A model generated the notes under the pieces. The model was not told the DNA's origin. It made no database searches and was given only the letters and a program-made list of their open reading frames with translations. Of a DNA stretch of 64,000 nt, positions 53,001 to 60,808 are shown one piece after another (within the stretch, counting starts at the first letter, position 1; each line of letters starts with the position of its first letter). Source of the stretch: JAALLB01 sp964502215 (GTDB taxonomy: Bacteria; Pseudomonadota; Alphaproteobacteria; Rhizobiales; Rhizobiaceae); assembly GCA_964502215.1 (NCBI GenBank), contig CAZCUN010000003.1, positions 1-64,000 of the forward strand. Reading direction: 5' to 3'. The translations under genes and the position numbers were made by a program.

Positions 53001-53844
53001 CCTTAGCTTCAAACTGAGCAATCGCGCCATCATAATGGCCTGTATCGCCTGAAAGAATATAAGAGCGTAAAACCAGCATGCCGATTGTACCCTTGGCATC
53101 AGGGTTGAGCGTCAAGTCTTTAATATCAGTCGTCACGCCACCTTTAAGAGATGGGTGGTAAATCCCTGTGTCAGGATAATCCGTTGGCTCTCCTACGCTT
53201 AATTGACCACGCAGTTCTGCTCTCGCACCGTCTGAATATCGATTGACCAACATGCGCACCATGTTTGCGATGTTGTCGCTGGAGGCTGCTAATCTATATT
53301 GAAGGGCAAGGAAATAAATCCGTACATCTTGAGCAGTGCCCGGAATAAATTTTAGAATTTTTGGTAAGCGACGCAACATCCGCATTTGGCGTTCGCCAGC
53401 AGATTTATCGTCTGTTTTGCCATCGTCTTTTTTACCGCGTAGTTTTTTCAACAAGCCCGTAATACCGCTTGCTTCTTTATCCATGCGGAATTTGCCAATT
53501 TTAGTATTTTTGACAACTTCGCTTGAAGAGAGGCAACAAACCATCGCGTCACAGGCTTCACGTCTTGCTTCAAGATCAGGCAAAATAGCCTTAATGTGAT
53601 CTTCAAGAAAAAGCATGGAAGCTAGAATAATATCGCCCTTGGCAATGTCAGCTTTACAGCGCTCTAGTTCTGCTTCCGAGTTATCCCAATCTGTTGCAGC
53701 ATGAATGGATAAATGTAAATTCGGCAATTCATGAGCCAAAAGCGCACGCGCTTCATCAACAGCACCCGTCATATGATGATCGAGCGTTATCAGAACTACA
53801 TTAAGTGGCGCTTGATTAGCGGCTGAAATGCGACTTGGCTTCAT
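50089..53844 (-). CDS. bchH: Magnesium chelatase subunit H
   Basis: The large porphyrin-binding catalytic subunit of Mg-chelatase. The 1251-residue product covers the whole CobN/BchH family, including QPGFGYEGDPMRLLFEQGFAPTHSFSACYRYLRE, HFGTHGALEFMPGKQAGMS and the C-terminal YVLDEDMRKRLAELNP. The start is taken at the ATG 53844, 7 bases after GGAG, which overlaps the bchB 3' end by 29 bp; a longer frame inside bchB is not supported. Confidence 0.96.
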   Translation of the reverse strand: MKPSRISAANQAPLNVVLITLDHHMTGAVDEARALLAHELPNLHLSIHAATDWDNSEAELERCKADIAKGDIILASMLFLEDHIKAILPDLEARREACDAMVCCLSSSEVVKNTKIGKFRMDKEASGITGLLKKLRGKKDDGKTDDKSAGERQMRMLRRLPKILKFIPGTAQDVRIYFLALQYRLAASSDNIANMVRMLVNRYSDGARAELRGQLSVGEPTDYPDTGIYHPSLKGGVTTDIKDLTLNPDAKGTIGMLVLRSYILSGDTGHYDGAIAQFEAKGMNVVPVFCNGLDMRPAIDAFLSGNNYKTPQGVTIDALVSLTGFSLVGGPAYSDAKAAAETLGNLDVPYVAAHVTEFQSLSKWETSSQGLMPIETTIMVAIPELDGATGSIVFGGRPDVDATNAQTCTCSKKLGTCPTGKRCMQTHPERISTLAGRVEKLVSLRAKERAKRKIAIPIFNFPPNAGNTGTAAFLSVFESLHVALKELSQQGYTVEVPETVDELRKLITEGNAEDYGALANVHDLVSVDDHVRNEPHLAQIEAQWGPAPGRDNTNGGQLFIMGRAFGNVLIVVQPGFGYEGDPMRLLFEQGFAPTHSFSACYRYLRETYKADAVLHFGTHGALEFMPGKQAGMSETCWPDRLIGELPNFYFYAANNPSEATIAKRRSAATIISYMTPPLTQAGLYKGLSELKASLERLRNTAPTDTHECDQIVDIILAQAEQLDLLEGLNVENTKILIPALTAKILEMEYSLIPHGLHIAGKAMNEEERFDMLSLIAEGDEEAKLSQDTIKEISNGAHPRLVDDASQALVERLVTANANLSENREMEGIINALDGKFIQPSPSGDLIRTPDMLPTGRNIHGFDPFKIPSQYAVRDGAMQAARVLERHLEEDNRLPETIAVVLWGTDNLKSEGGPIAQAMALMGARPRLDSYGRIAGAELISLEELKRPRIDVVMTLSGIFRDLLPLQSKMLAEASYLAAIADEPQTQNFIRKHALAHAEAEGCDLEEAAYRVFSNADGAYGSNVNYLISSSAWSGDDEIADTYTTRKCFAISRKGKTHKQEQLLDRVLGSVDMAYQNLDSVELGVTTIDHYFDTLGGISKAVKRSKGEEISVYISDQTRSEGKVRTLGEQVNLETRTRSLNPKWFEGMLEHGAEGVRQIEAQVTNTMGWSATTGQVSPWVYQKLSETYVLDEDMRKRLAELNPAASSRMVNRLIEASEREYWAPDEATMNALRDATEELEDRLEGIETGEEK

Positions 53845-55372
53845 AAAGCGTCTCCATCGTAATTTCAGCAAGCCCAAGATCATGGGCATATTTTTCAGTG
53901 TTTCGACGCGCCTTGCCGCGCACAAAGAAAGGAATTTTCTTCAGCTCTTTTTCAGCTTCCATCGCCCAAACAGGGTTGTCATTGGCAGCATCCGTGACAA
54001 CAGCAACCTCAGTTTCAGTCGTCGTATCCGCTTTCTTTGCAGAATGTCCAAGGTGGGATGGGCCAGCCGCATCATTAAACTCAAAATCATCGCGGAACAT
54101 GTGCAACAAATGTTCTTCGAGACCCATGGTTAGAGGGTGAACCAATGTATCAAAAAGAACATTTGCGCCTTCAAATCCCATCTGCGGTGAATACCGCGCT
54201 GGGAAGTCTTGCACATGAACAGGAGCAGAAATAACCGCAACTGGAATGCCAAGACGCTTAGCGATGTGACGCTCCATTTGCGAACCTAAAACCAGTTCTG
54301 GTTGAAGCAATTCAATCTGCTCTTCGACTTCTAGGTAATCATCCGTAATAAGCGGCTCAATGCCATATTCTTTTGCAGCATCGCGCATATCACGAGCAAA
54401 TTCACGGCTGTATGTGCCAAGCCCTACAACCTGATACCCCATCTCTTTTTGAGCAACGCGAGCCATAGCAATTGCATGCGTTGCATCGCCAAAGATAAAG
54501 ACGCGCTTACCAGTTAGATAGGTTGAATCAATTGAGCGCGAGTACCAAGGAAGTCGACTTTCGTTCATTAAAATAAAGTCTTCGCAAGTCTCACTATCAA
54601 TGTTTGCTAATTCGCTAATCTCGTGGATGAAATCATTCGTAGCACCAACGCCAATTGGAACATTAGAAGTGAAAGGTTGTTTGAATTCGCGCTTCATCCA
54701 TTTGCATGCAGTACCACCCGTTTCTGGGTATAGACAAACATTAAAGTCTGCTTGCTTCAAACGAAGGATGTCAGAAACACTGGCATCCAGTGGCGCCACA
54801 ACATTCACATCAATGCCAAGCGCTTCAATCAGATTTACAATCTCTTGAACATCATCGCGGTGGCGGAAACCAAGCGCTGTTGGCCCAATGATATTACATG
54901 AAGGTTTGTCGCTCTCATATTTATCAGGCCCTTGCGGTGCGATTGCTCTAACCACTTGATAAAAAGTCTCCGCCGCACCCCAATTTTCTTTCTTCGAATA
55001 AGAAGGAAGATCAAGCGGAATAACAGGAACAGGCAAGCCCAGCGTTTTAGATAAGCCACCTGGATCATCTTGAATAAGTTCGCCAGTGCAAGATGCACCC
55101 ACAATCATTGCAGCAGGATTAAAGCGCGCTTGCGCATCACGAGCCGCATCCATGAAAAGCTGACTTGTATCGCCACCCAAATCACGGGCTTGGAACGTTG
55201 TGTAAGTCACTGGTGGGCGCTTTTTGCGACGCTCAATCATGGTGAATAGAAGATCAGCGTAGGTGTCACCTTGTGGTGCGTGAAGCACGTAATGCAAATC
55301 TGTCATCGCAGTTGCAATACGCATTGCGCCAACGTGGGGTGGGCCTTCGTATGTCCAAACGGTTAGCTGCAT
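53816..55372 (-). CDS. bchB: Dark-operative protochlorophyllide reductase subunit B
   Basis: Catalytic subunit forming the heterotetramer with BchN that reduces ring D of protochlorophyllide without light. The 518-residue product has LTVWTYEGPPHVGAMRIATAM, the cluster-region segment VGASCTGELIQDDPGGL, NIIGPTALGFRHRDD, and a C-terminal DPOR-B domain (WAMEAEKELKKIPFFVRGKARRNTEKYA). It lies 3 bp after bchN. Confidence 0.96.
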   Translation of the reverse strand: MQLTVWTYEGPPHVGAMRIATAMTDLHYVLHAPQGDTYADLLFTMIERRKKRPPVTYTTFQARDLGGDTSQLFMDAARDAQARFNPAAMIVGASCTGELIQDDPGGLSKTLGLPVPVIPLDLPSYSKKENWGAAETFYQVVRAIAPQGPDKYESDKPSCNIIGPTALGFRHRDDVQEIVNLIEALGIDVNVVAPLDASVSDILRLKQADFNVCLYPETGGTACKWMKREFKQPFTSNVPIGVGATNDFIHEISELANIDSETCEDFILMNESRLPWYSRSIDSTYLTGKRVFIFGDATHAIAMARVAQKEMGYQVVGLGTYSREFARDMRDAAKEYGIEPLITDDYLEVEEQIELLQPELVLGSQMERHIAKRLGIPVAVISAPVHVQDFPARYSPQMGFEGANVLFDTLVHPLTMGLEEHLLHMFRDDFEFNDAAGPSHLGHSAKKADTTTETEVAVVTDAANDNPVWAMEAEKELKKIPFFVRGKARRNTEKYAHDLGLAEITMETLYEAKSHFSR

Positions 55373-55375
55373 GAT

Positions 55376-56668
55376 TTATACCTCCAACCGTGTTCTGCGG
55401 TTTAAAGGTCGCGCAAAAAGTTCTGCCAGATCGCCAGCTTGCTCATAGCCTTGAATAGGGGTGAACACGAGTTCAATAGACCACTTGGTTGTAATGCCTT
55501 CAACTTCAAGCGGATTAGCAAGCCCAAGCCCGCACACCACAATGTCAGGGCGTGTCTCACGACAACGCTCAAGTTGGAGATCAACATCTTGGCCTTCGCT
55601 TAAAAGAGTTTCCTCAGGAAGCGCTTCTAGTTCTGCCGCCATAATAGTTTTATTCAAATAAGGCGTGCCAACCTCTGTCGGCTTCATGCCCAATTCTTGA
55701 GATAAGAACCGCGCTAGCGGAATTTCTAATTGAGAATCTGGAAAGAAGAAAACAGATTTATCTTTTAAATTATCAAAATGCTTTTCAACCGCCCGCTCTG
55801 CACGTTGCTTCGGTTTTTCAGTCACTTGATTAAAGGTCTCTTCAGAAACACCAAACTGATCAGCACATGCCTTAAGCCAGGCGGTTGTACCTTCAGCACC
55901 CAGCGGGAAGGGTGCTTGAATAAGTTCAGCACCTCTATCTTTAAGCGCACGTGCCGTATCCGTTAGGAAAGGTTGCGCCAGAATATATTTGGTGTTTTTA
56001 CCAACAGGCGGCATGTCATTTGCTAATCTTGCAGGCAGAAAACGCACATTATTAATGCCCATTTCTTCAAACAGCCTGGCAAATTGATCTTCAACGACAT
56101 CTGCTAATGCACCCACTACCATCAATTCATCAATTGCATTGTCAGGTTCTGCTGGCAGGCTTGGTACAAGAGAAGCCAAACAAGCATCTTCACCTTGAGT
56201 GAAAGTTGTCTCAATCCCGCTACCAGAATAATTTAAAATACGTACATCAGGATTATGCGTAACTGATAAGCGCTCCGCTGCGCGGCTAAGATCAAATTTA
56301 ATCACTTCTGATGGGCATGAGCCTACTAAGAAGAGAAGTTTAATCTCAGGACGACGCGAAAGCAGCTTTTCTACAACGCTGTCTAGTTCATCATTCATGT
56401 CTGCGATGCCAGCAAGATCAGGCTCTTCCATGATAGCAGTGCCAAAACGAGGCTCAGCAAAAATCATAACACCAGCAGCAGATTGCATAAGATGGGCGCA
56501 AGTTCGTGAGCCAACGATTAAAAAGAACGCATCTTGGATTTTGCGGTGAAGCCACATAATACCCGTAAGGCCACAAAAAACTTCATGCTGACCGCGCTCA
56601 TGGAGAATCGGTCTGTCGTTACAACCAGATGCTGGTGCTTTGCCAAGTGTTTTATCAATAATATTCAC
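55376..56668 (-). CDS. bchN: Dark-operative protochlorophyllide reductase subunit N
   Basis: The 430-residue partner of BchB. [4Fe-4S] ligand Cys lie in HEVFCGLTGIMWLH, SRTCAHLMQS and FLVGSCPSEVIKFD. The substrate-side motif MIFAEPRFGTAIMEE is present. It overlaps bchF by four bases at its start. Confidence 0.96.
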   Translation of the reverse strand: MNIIDKTLGKAPASGCNDRPILHERGQHEVFCGLTGIMWLHRKIQDAFFLIVGSRTCAHLMQSAAGVMIFAEPRFGTAIMEEPDLAGIADMNDELDSVVEKLLSRRPEIKLLFLVGSCPSEVIKFDLSRAAERLSVTHNPDVRILNYSGSGIETTFTQGEDACLASLVPSLPAEPDNAIDELMVVGALADVVEDQFARLFEEMGINNVRFLPARLANDMPPVGKNTKYILAQPFLTDTARALKDRGAELIQAPFPLGAEGTTAWLKACADQFGVSEETFNQVTEKPKQRAERAVEKHFDNLKDKSVFFFPDSQLEIPLARFLSQELGMKPTEVGTPYLNKTIMAAELEALPEETLLSEGQDVDLQLERCRETRPDIVVCGLGLANPLEVEGITTKWSIELVFTPIQGYEQAGDLAELFARPLNRRTRLEV

Positions 56669-57261
56669 GTAGACGCCCCCAAGTTCGAATTCATAGGTTT
56701 TGCTTGTGGATATTTATTTTCAGAACTGTTTGAAAAGCTGTCTATATTTTCTGACAATATCGATTTTTCACTAGAAGACTGGAGTCTGGCAGCCCGCAAT
56801 TTTAAAATAAATTGGATCGCATTGACTACATAAGCTGCATAAGCAGCTAAGGCTAAAGCCATTAAACTAGTTGGGGGAAGTAACTGAAAATATAGTGCAG
56901 CTAAATAAGCTGTATGAAGTGCTAAAACCAGCATGGAGAAAACATCTTCCCAAAAGAAGGCTTCAACAAATAGATACTTGCCAAAAACCACCTTTTCCCA
57001 AATGGAGCCAGTAATCATAATCAAATATAGAATTAATGTTTTTAAAACAATGGAGTAGGTCGCTATTTCATAACCAAGTCCTGTCCATAAATGGCGGATT
57101 ACTAGGTAAAGAGAAATCAAAAAAACAATAAACTGCAAGGGCGCTAAAATGCCCTGAACAAGCGTCCAAACAGTTTCATCACGACGGATCTTTTGTTCGG
57201 GCGTATATAACCCATCATTTATAACAGCTTGGTTTGCAACTGTATCCTCAGCCTGTCTCAA
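56665..57261 (-). CDS. bchF: 3-vinyl bacteriochlorophyllide hydratase
   Basis: Hydrates the C3 vinyl group to hydroxyethyl before BchC acts. The membrane protein has GLYTPEQKIRRDETVWTLVQGILAPLQFIVFLISLYLVIRHL, EKVVFGKYLFVEAFFWEDVFSM and four to five helices, then a polar C-terminal tail of about 30 residues. I place the start at a TTG (57261): GGGAGGG lies 6 bases before it. The longer frame to ATG 57312 lacks a ribosome site and would put a perfect PpsR palindrome on the start codon. If 57312 is right, the protein has 215 rather than 198 residues. It heads the 15-gene minus-strand operon. Confidence 0.9.
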   Translation of the reverse strand: MRQAEDTVANQAVINDGLYTPEQKIRRDETVWTLVQGILAPLQFIVFLISLYLVIRHLWTGLGYEIATYSIVLKTLILYLIMITGSIWEKVVFGKYLFVEAFFWEDVFSMLVLALHTAYLAALYFQLLPPTSLMALALAAYAAYVVNAIQFILKLRAARLQSSSEKSILSENIDSFSNSSENKYPQAKPMNSNLGAST

Positions 57262-57293
57262 ACTATCCCTCCCAATTTCAGCAAATTGCCGAG

Positions 57294-57337
57294 TGTCAAA
57301 ATATATTGACATAATAAAATGTAACTCTTGATTGATA
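57294..57337 (-). promoter_or_regulatory. Tandem PpsR/CrtJ-type operators upstream of bchF
   Basis: A perfect TGTCAAAATATATTGACA (57294-57311) and TGTAACTCTTGATTGATA (57320-57337, one mismatch) are 8 bp apart. Read towards bchF, GTTACA of the distal site and TATATT/TATTTT within the proximal site could be -35 and -10. Confidence 0.75.
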
Positions 57338-57342
57338 GCAAA

Positions 57343-57382
57343 GTCAAGAAGACTTGACGTACAATAAATTAGACACCATAAT
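57343..57382 (+). promoter_or_regulatory. Inverted repeat and likely promoter upstream of ppaA/aerR
   Basis: GTCAAG-AAGA-CTTGAC (57343-57358) is a 6-bp inverted repeat. TTGACG (57354-57359) and CATAAT (57377-57382) with a 17-bp spacer form a plausible promoter towards ppaA. A single imperfect PpsR-type site, CGT-N12-ACA (57358-57375), overlaps it. Confidence 0.5.
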
Positions 57383-57449
57383 TAAGCTGGAGTAGAGCAG
57401 ACATTATATTTAGGAGTGTAGTGTTGTTTATGTTTACTTTGGAGGTCGC

Positions 57450-58250
57450 ATGAAGCATTACACTGGAAAATCAAAGGCTAGAAGCCTTATTGCTGAAGCG
57501 ATTTCAAATAATATAATCCCAAACCTCATAAGCAATAACGCATCGATGACCGCAGAAAAAACATACGCACCTATTTCTGATAAACGCCGCAAGGATTTTT
57601 TGGCGAATTTTTGTGCCGTTTTGATATCTGGCAACAAAGACAAGGCGCTTGCTATGTCGGATCAAGTTTTGCGCGAAGGTGTATTAGTCAATGATTTATT
57701 TTTAGATCAGTACTCGCAAAGTGCAAGATTGCTCGGTGATATGTGGAGTGAGGATAAGTGCTCATTTGGGGATGTATCAATTGGATTGGGTGTATTGCAC
57801 GATTTAGTGCGCAATTATACAGCAAGATTAAGTTTTGAATTAAAGCCAACCGCATTTGATGCCACAATATATTTATCGCCAATGCCTGGGCAGGGACATT
57901 TTTATGGCGCATTTATGTTAGAAGCATACTTTTTAGCAGCCAAATGGAATGTTAGTGCAAAATTATCTCAATCAAGAGAGGCGTTGCTAAATGATATTGC
58001 AACAAACAGTTTTTCTGTTATTGCATTATCGGTAGCTGAAACAAATAAGATTGAAGACTGTAAAAAACTAATTGAAAACATTAGAAATATGTCTCTCAAC
58101 ACAGAAGTGAAGGTTCTAGTAGGTGGGTATCCATTTGTAGAAGATGAAGAGTTGTTCCAAAAAGTCGGTGCAGATGCAACTGCGGATAACGCATTAGCAG
58201 CACTTGATAAAATGGAAGCTATCTGCAACGAAAATAACCAGCTGAACTAG
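57450..58250 (+). CDS. ppaA: PpaA/AerR-type B12-binding (SCHIC) regulator
   Basis: A 266-residue regulator that, in Rhodobacter, binds cobalamin and tunes PpsR/CrtJ activity with light and oxygen. A helical cap domain (about 45-130) includes RLLGDMWSEDKCSFGDVSIGL. The B12-binding Rossmann-like domain follows from about 138, with PMPGQGHFYGAF containing His150 at the place of the cobalt/B12-associated His, and the terminal VGGYPFVEDEELFQKVGADATADNA. A TTTGGAGG site precedes the ATG. It lies immediately upstream of ppsR, as in other PGCs. Confidence 0.9.
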   Translation: MKHYTGKSKARSLIAEAISNNIIPNLISNNASMTAEKTYAPISDKRRKDFLANFCAVLISGNKDKALAMSDQVLREGVLVNDLFLDQYSQSARLLGDMWSEDKCSFGDVSIGLGVLHDLVRNYTARLSFELKPTAFDATIYLSPMPGQGHFYGAFMLEAYFLAAKWNVSAKLSQSREALLNDIATNSFSVIALSVAETNKIEDCKKLIENIRNMSLNTEVKVLVGGYPFVEDEELFQKVGADATADNALAALDKMEAICNENNQLN

Positions 58251-58363
58251 GTGTGATTCAATGACTGCACTAAGCAATGCCAACAAAATAATTATAGGTA
58301 GGCAAGTAATCCATTTTTTAATGGGCAAGATATTATTTGATATAAGAATGTCAGGTTGTTCCT

Positions 58364-59782
58364 TTGGATGATTATGCTGCAAATACCGCTAAGATGCGAT
58401 TAGAAAACCTAGAAGAATATTTTTCTGGATTTAACCTCGCTGAGAATAGCCATTTTTTTGATGCCGTTGCTGATGTGACGCTTATTGTTGATTCAAACGG
58501 TTTTATTCGTGATGCTGGTTTTCGCGTACAGGAATTGTTTTCTGCAGGTGGTAGAGGCTGGGTAGGCCAGCAGTTTACTGAGACAGTTACATCTGAGTGC
58601 AGTAATAAAGTCACGGACATGCTTGAAGAAGCGCGAAAAGGTGAAACAAGCCGTCCGCGTGAAATCAATCACAGCATGCCGCATGATGATGATACGCCTG
58701 TGAGTTATACTGCCGCTAAACTCAATTCTAGTGGCGATGTTATTGTATTTGGCCAGCACATTGCTGAAATTGCAGCACTTCAAAGGCGTTTGATGAGTTC
58801 TCAATTGGCGATGGAGCGGGAATTTACACGTTTACGAGGTGCTGAGAGCAGATATCGAGCAATATTTCAGTTGAGTGATGCTCCTAAAATTATAGTGGAT
58901 GCCAACTCACTTAAAATAACAGACATTAATACATCAGCTTTGCACATATTGGGTCGTGATACACAACGTTTAGAAAACACTAAGGTTCTTTCCCTTTTTG
59001 ATGAGACAGGTTCTGACTTGCTTCATAAGCTAATGCTATCTGCAATCGAAGGTAAAAGCGCGGATCAAATCAAGATCAAACTTAAAACAGGCGAACCATT
59101 ATCAATCGCAGCTACATTGTTTAGAGAAGATCGTACCAGTTACTTGTTGCTACAATTGCGTACACAGGAAAGTGCTGGCTCTTGGTTCCCTAATACATCA
59201 GAGAGAAAAGTATTAGCACTAGCTGAACAAATGCCAGATGCTTTTGTTATTACAAATGCTGCACGTCAGATTATGAGCGGTAATGATGCCTTTCTTGATA
59301 TCTTCAACTTATCAAATATCAAAGAAGCTATAGGGCAACAGCTCGACATGTTTTTTGATAGGCCAAACGTTGACTGTAATGTGCTAATTGCGAATGTGCG
59401 TGAGCACACAACTGTAAGACGTTTTGCAACTGTGATGCGTACGAAACATGGCCAAAAAGAAAATGTTGAAATTGCCGCTACACAATTAGAGTATGATGAA
59501 GAGACCGTTTTGGGTTTCTGGATTAGGCCGATTAGCAATATGGTTATGGGTACGGATGTGCAGCAAGAAAATGTTAGCCGTTCTAATGAGCAGATTGCCA
59601 ATCTGGTTGGACATATGCCGTTGAAGGATATTGTCCGCGAAACAACTGAGATGATTGAAAAACTCTGTATTGAAACAGCATTAGATCTGACACAAAACAA
59701 TCGTGCTTCTGCAGCACAAATGTTGGGTGTAAGCAGACAAAGCCTCTATGCCAAACTTGGTAAGGTCGAAAAAGACACTTAA
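58364..59782 (+). CDS. ppsR: PpsR/CrtJ-type PAS-HTH transcriptional regulator
   Basis: A redox-responsive regulator of bch, crt and puc genes. The 472-residue product has an N-terminal PAS-like domain (about 28-130), a helical linker (about 137-160), two further PAS domains (about 163-265 and 280-390), and a Fis-type helix-turn-helix at the C-terminus (DLTQNNRASAAQMLGVSRQSLYAKL, about 441-465). Its only Cys are 79, 338 and 435; Cys435 is beside the HTH. The start is a TTG at 58364; the frame is closed just upstream, and ATG 58394 is an alternative. Its likely targets are the paired TGT-N12-ACA sites in this cluster. Confidence 0.92.
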   Translation: MDDYAANTAKMRLENLEEYFSGFNLAENSHFFDAVADVTLIVDSNGFIRDAGFRVQELFSAGGRGWVGQQFTETVTSECSNKVTDMLEEARKGETSRPREINHSMPHDDDTPVSYTAAKLNSSGDVIVFGQHIAEIAALQRRLMSSQLAMEREFTRLRGAESRYRAIFQLSDAPKIIVDANSLKITDINTSALHILGRDTQRLENTKVLSLFDETGSDLLHKLMLSAIEGKSADQIKIKLKTGEPLSIAATLFREDRTSYLLLQLRTQESAGSWFPNTSERKVLALAEQMPDAFVITNAARQIMSGNDAFLDIFNLSNIKEAIGQQLDMFFDRPNVDCNVLIANVREHTTVRRFATVMRTKHGQKENVEIAATQLEYDEETVLGFWIRPISNMVMGTDVQQENVSRSNEQIANLVGHMPLKDIVRETTEMIEKLCIETALDLTQNNRASAAQMLGVSRQSLYAKLGKVEKDT

Positions 59783-59784
59783 AT

Positions 59785-59828
59785 CGTAATATTTTTATTA
59801 CAAGTATAAGTGTCAATTTAATTTGACA
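59785..59828 (+). promoter_or_regulatory. Tandem PpsR/CrtJ-type operators upstream of bchG
   Basis: CGTAATATTTTTATTACA (59785-59802, one mismatch) and a perfect TGTCAATTTAATTTGACA (59811-59828) are exactly 8 bp apart in the 75-bp ppsR-bchG gap. The second is identical to the dxs site. Confidence 0.75.
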
Positions 59829-59857
59829 ATTGATGAGTAAATTAATAGCCTGATGGC

Positions 59858-60808
59858 ATGGATCAGGCTCAAACAAATCTTGCATCTAATGCAACTTCAG
59901 TAAGAAAACTTCCAACACTTTCAGCTTCGCTTGAGTTGCTAAAGCCTATCACGTGGTTTCCACCAATGTGGGCTTATATGTGTGGTGTTGTTTCAAGCGG
60001 AATTGCGTTTTCAGGAAACTGGCTTGTAATAATAGGTGGCATATTTTTAGCAGGGCCTTTGGTTTGCGCAATGAGCCAAGCCATCAATGATTGGCATGAC
60101 CGTCACGTGGATGCAATTAATGAACCTGATCGTCCTATCCCTTCAGGCCGCGTCCCTGGGCAATGGGGCTTATACATCGCAATTATTTGGACAGCGCTTT
60201 CCCTACTCATGGCTTATGCTTTGGGCGAATGGGTTGTGATTGCAACTTCCGTGGGGCTTTTCTTAGCTTGGGCATATAGCGCACCACCATTCCGCTTAAA
60301 AGAAAATGGCTGGTATGGAAATGCTGCTGTTGCTATTTCATATGAAGGCCTTGCTTGGTTTACTGGCGCTGCCGTTATGCTGGGTGCAATTCCTGATGCA
60401 CGTATCATTATGCTTGTACTTTTATACAGCGCAGGTGCGCATGGAATTATGACGCTGAATGATTTTAAATCAATCGCTGGAGACAAGGAGATGGGCGTTC
60501 GCACTATTCCTGTTCAGATAGGCGCTCACAATGCGGCACGTCTTGCCAGTGTCGTTATGGCCTTGCCGCAAGTTTTTGTGATTGCACTTTTATTCTCATG
60601 GAATTTGCCAACCCACGCGTTGATTATATCTGCATTGTTAGTTGTTCAGGTTTTTCTGATGTTTAAATACCTCATGAACCGTGAGCAGCTTATGTCAAAG
60701 CCAAGAGAGATGGCTGCCTATTATAATGGGAGTGGCGTAACGCTTTATGTGCTTGGAATGCTCACAAGTGCGATCGGTATTGGTAACATTCTGGCAGCAG
60801 GGGGCTAA
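59858..60808 (+). CDS. bchG: Bacteriochlorophyll a synthase (geranylgeranyl/phytyl transferase)
   Basis: A UbiA-family prenyltransferase that esterifies bacteriochlorophyllide a with geranylgeranyl diphosphate. The 316-residue protein has about eight membrane helices and the Asp-rich motif NDWHDRHVD at 77-85, followed by INEPDRPIPSGR. A second Asp region reads NDFKSIAGDKEMG. It ends in TAATG, overlapping the next gene by one base. Confidence 0.95.
   Translation: MDQAQTNLASNATSVRKLPTLSASLELLKPITWFPPMWAYMCGVVSSGIAFSGNWLVIIGGIFLAGPLVCAMSQAINDWHDRHVDAINEPDRPIPSGRVPGQWGLYIAIIWTALSLLMAYALGEWVVIATSVGLFLAWAYSAPPFRLKENGWYGNAAVAISYEGLAWFTGAAVMLGAIPDARIIMLVLLYSAGAHGIMTLNDFKSIAGDKEMGVRTIPVQIGAHNAARLASVVMALPQVFVIALLFSWNLPTHALIISALLVVQVFLMFKYLMNREQLMSKPREMAAYYNGSGVTLYVLGMLTSAIGIGNILAAGG

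Noticed and set aside
58252..58269. TGT-N12-GCA upstream of ppsR as a possible autoregulatory site.
   Set aside because: It has one mismatch, overlaps no promoter-like sequence, lacks the CAA/TTG inner bases and has no partner at 26 bp; expected by chance.
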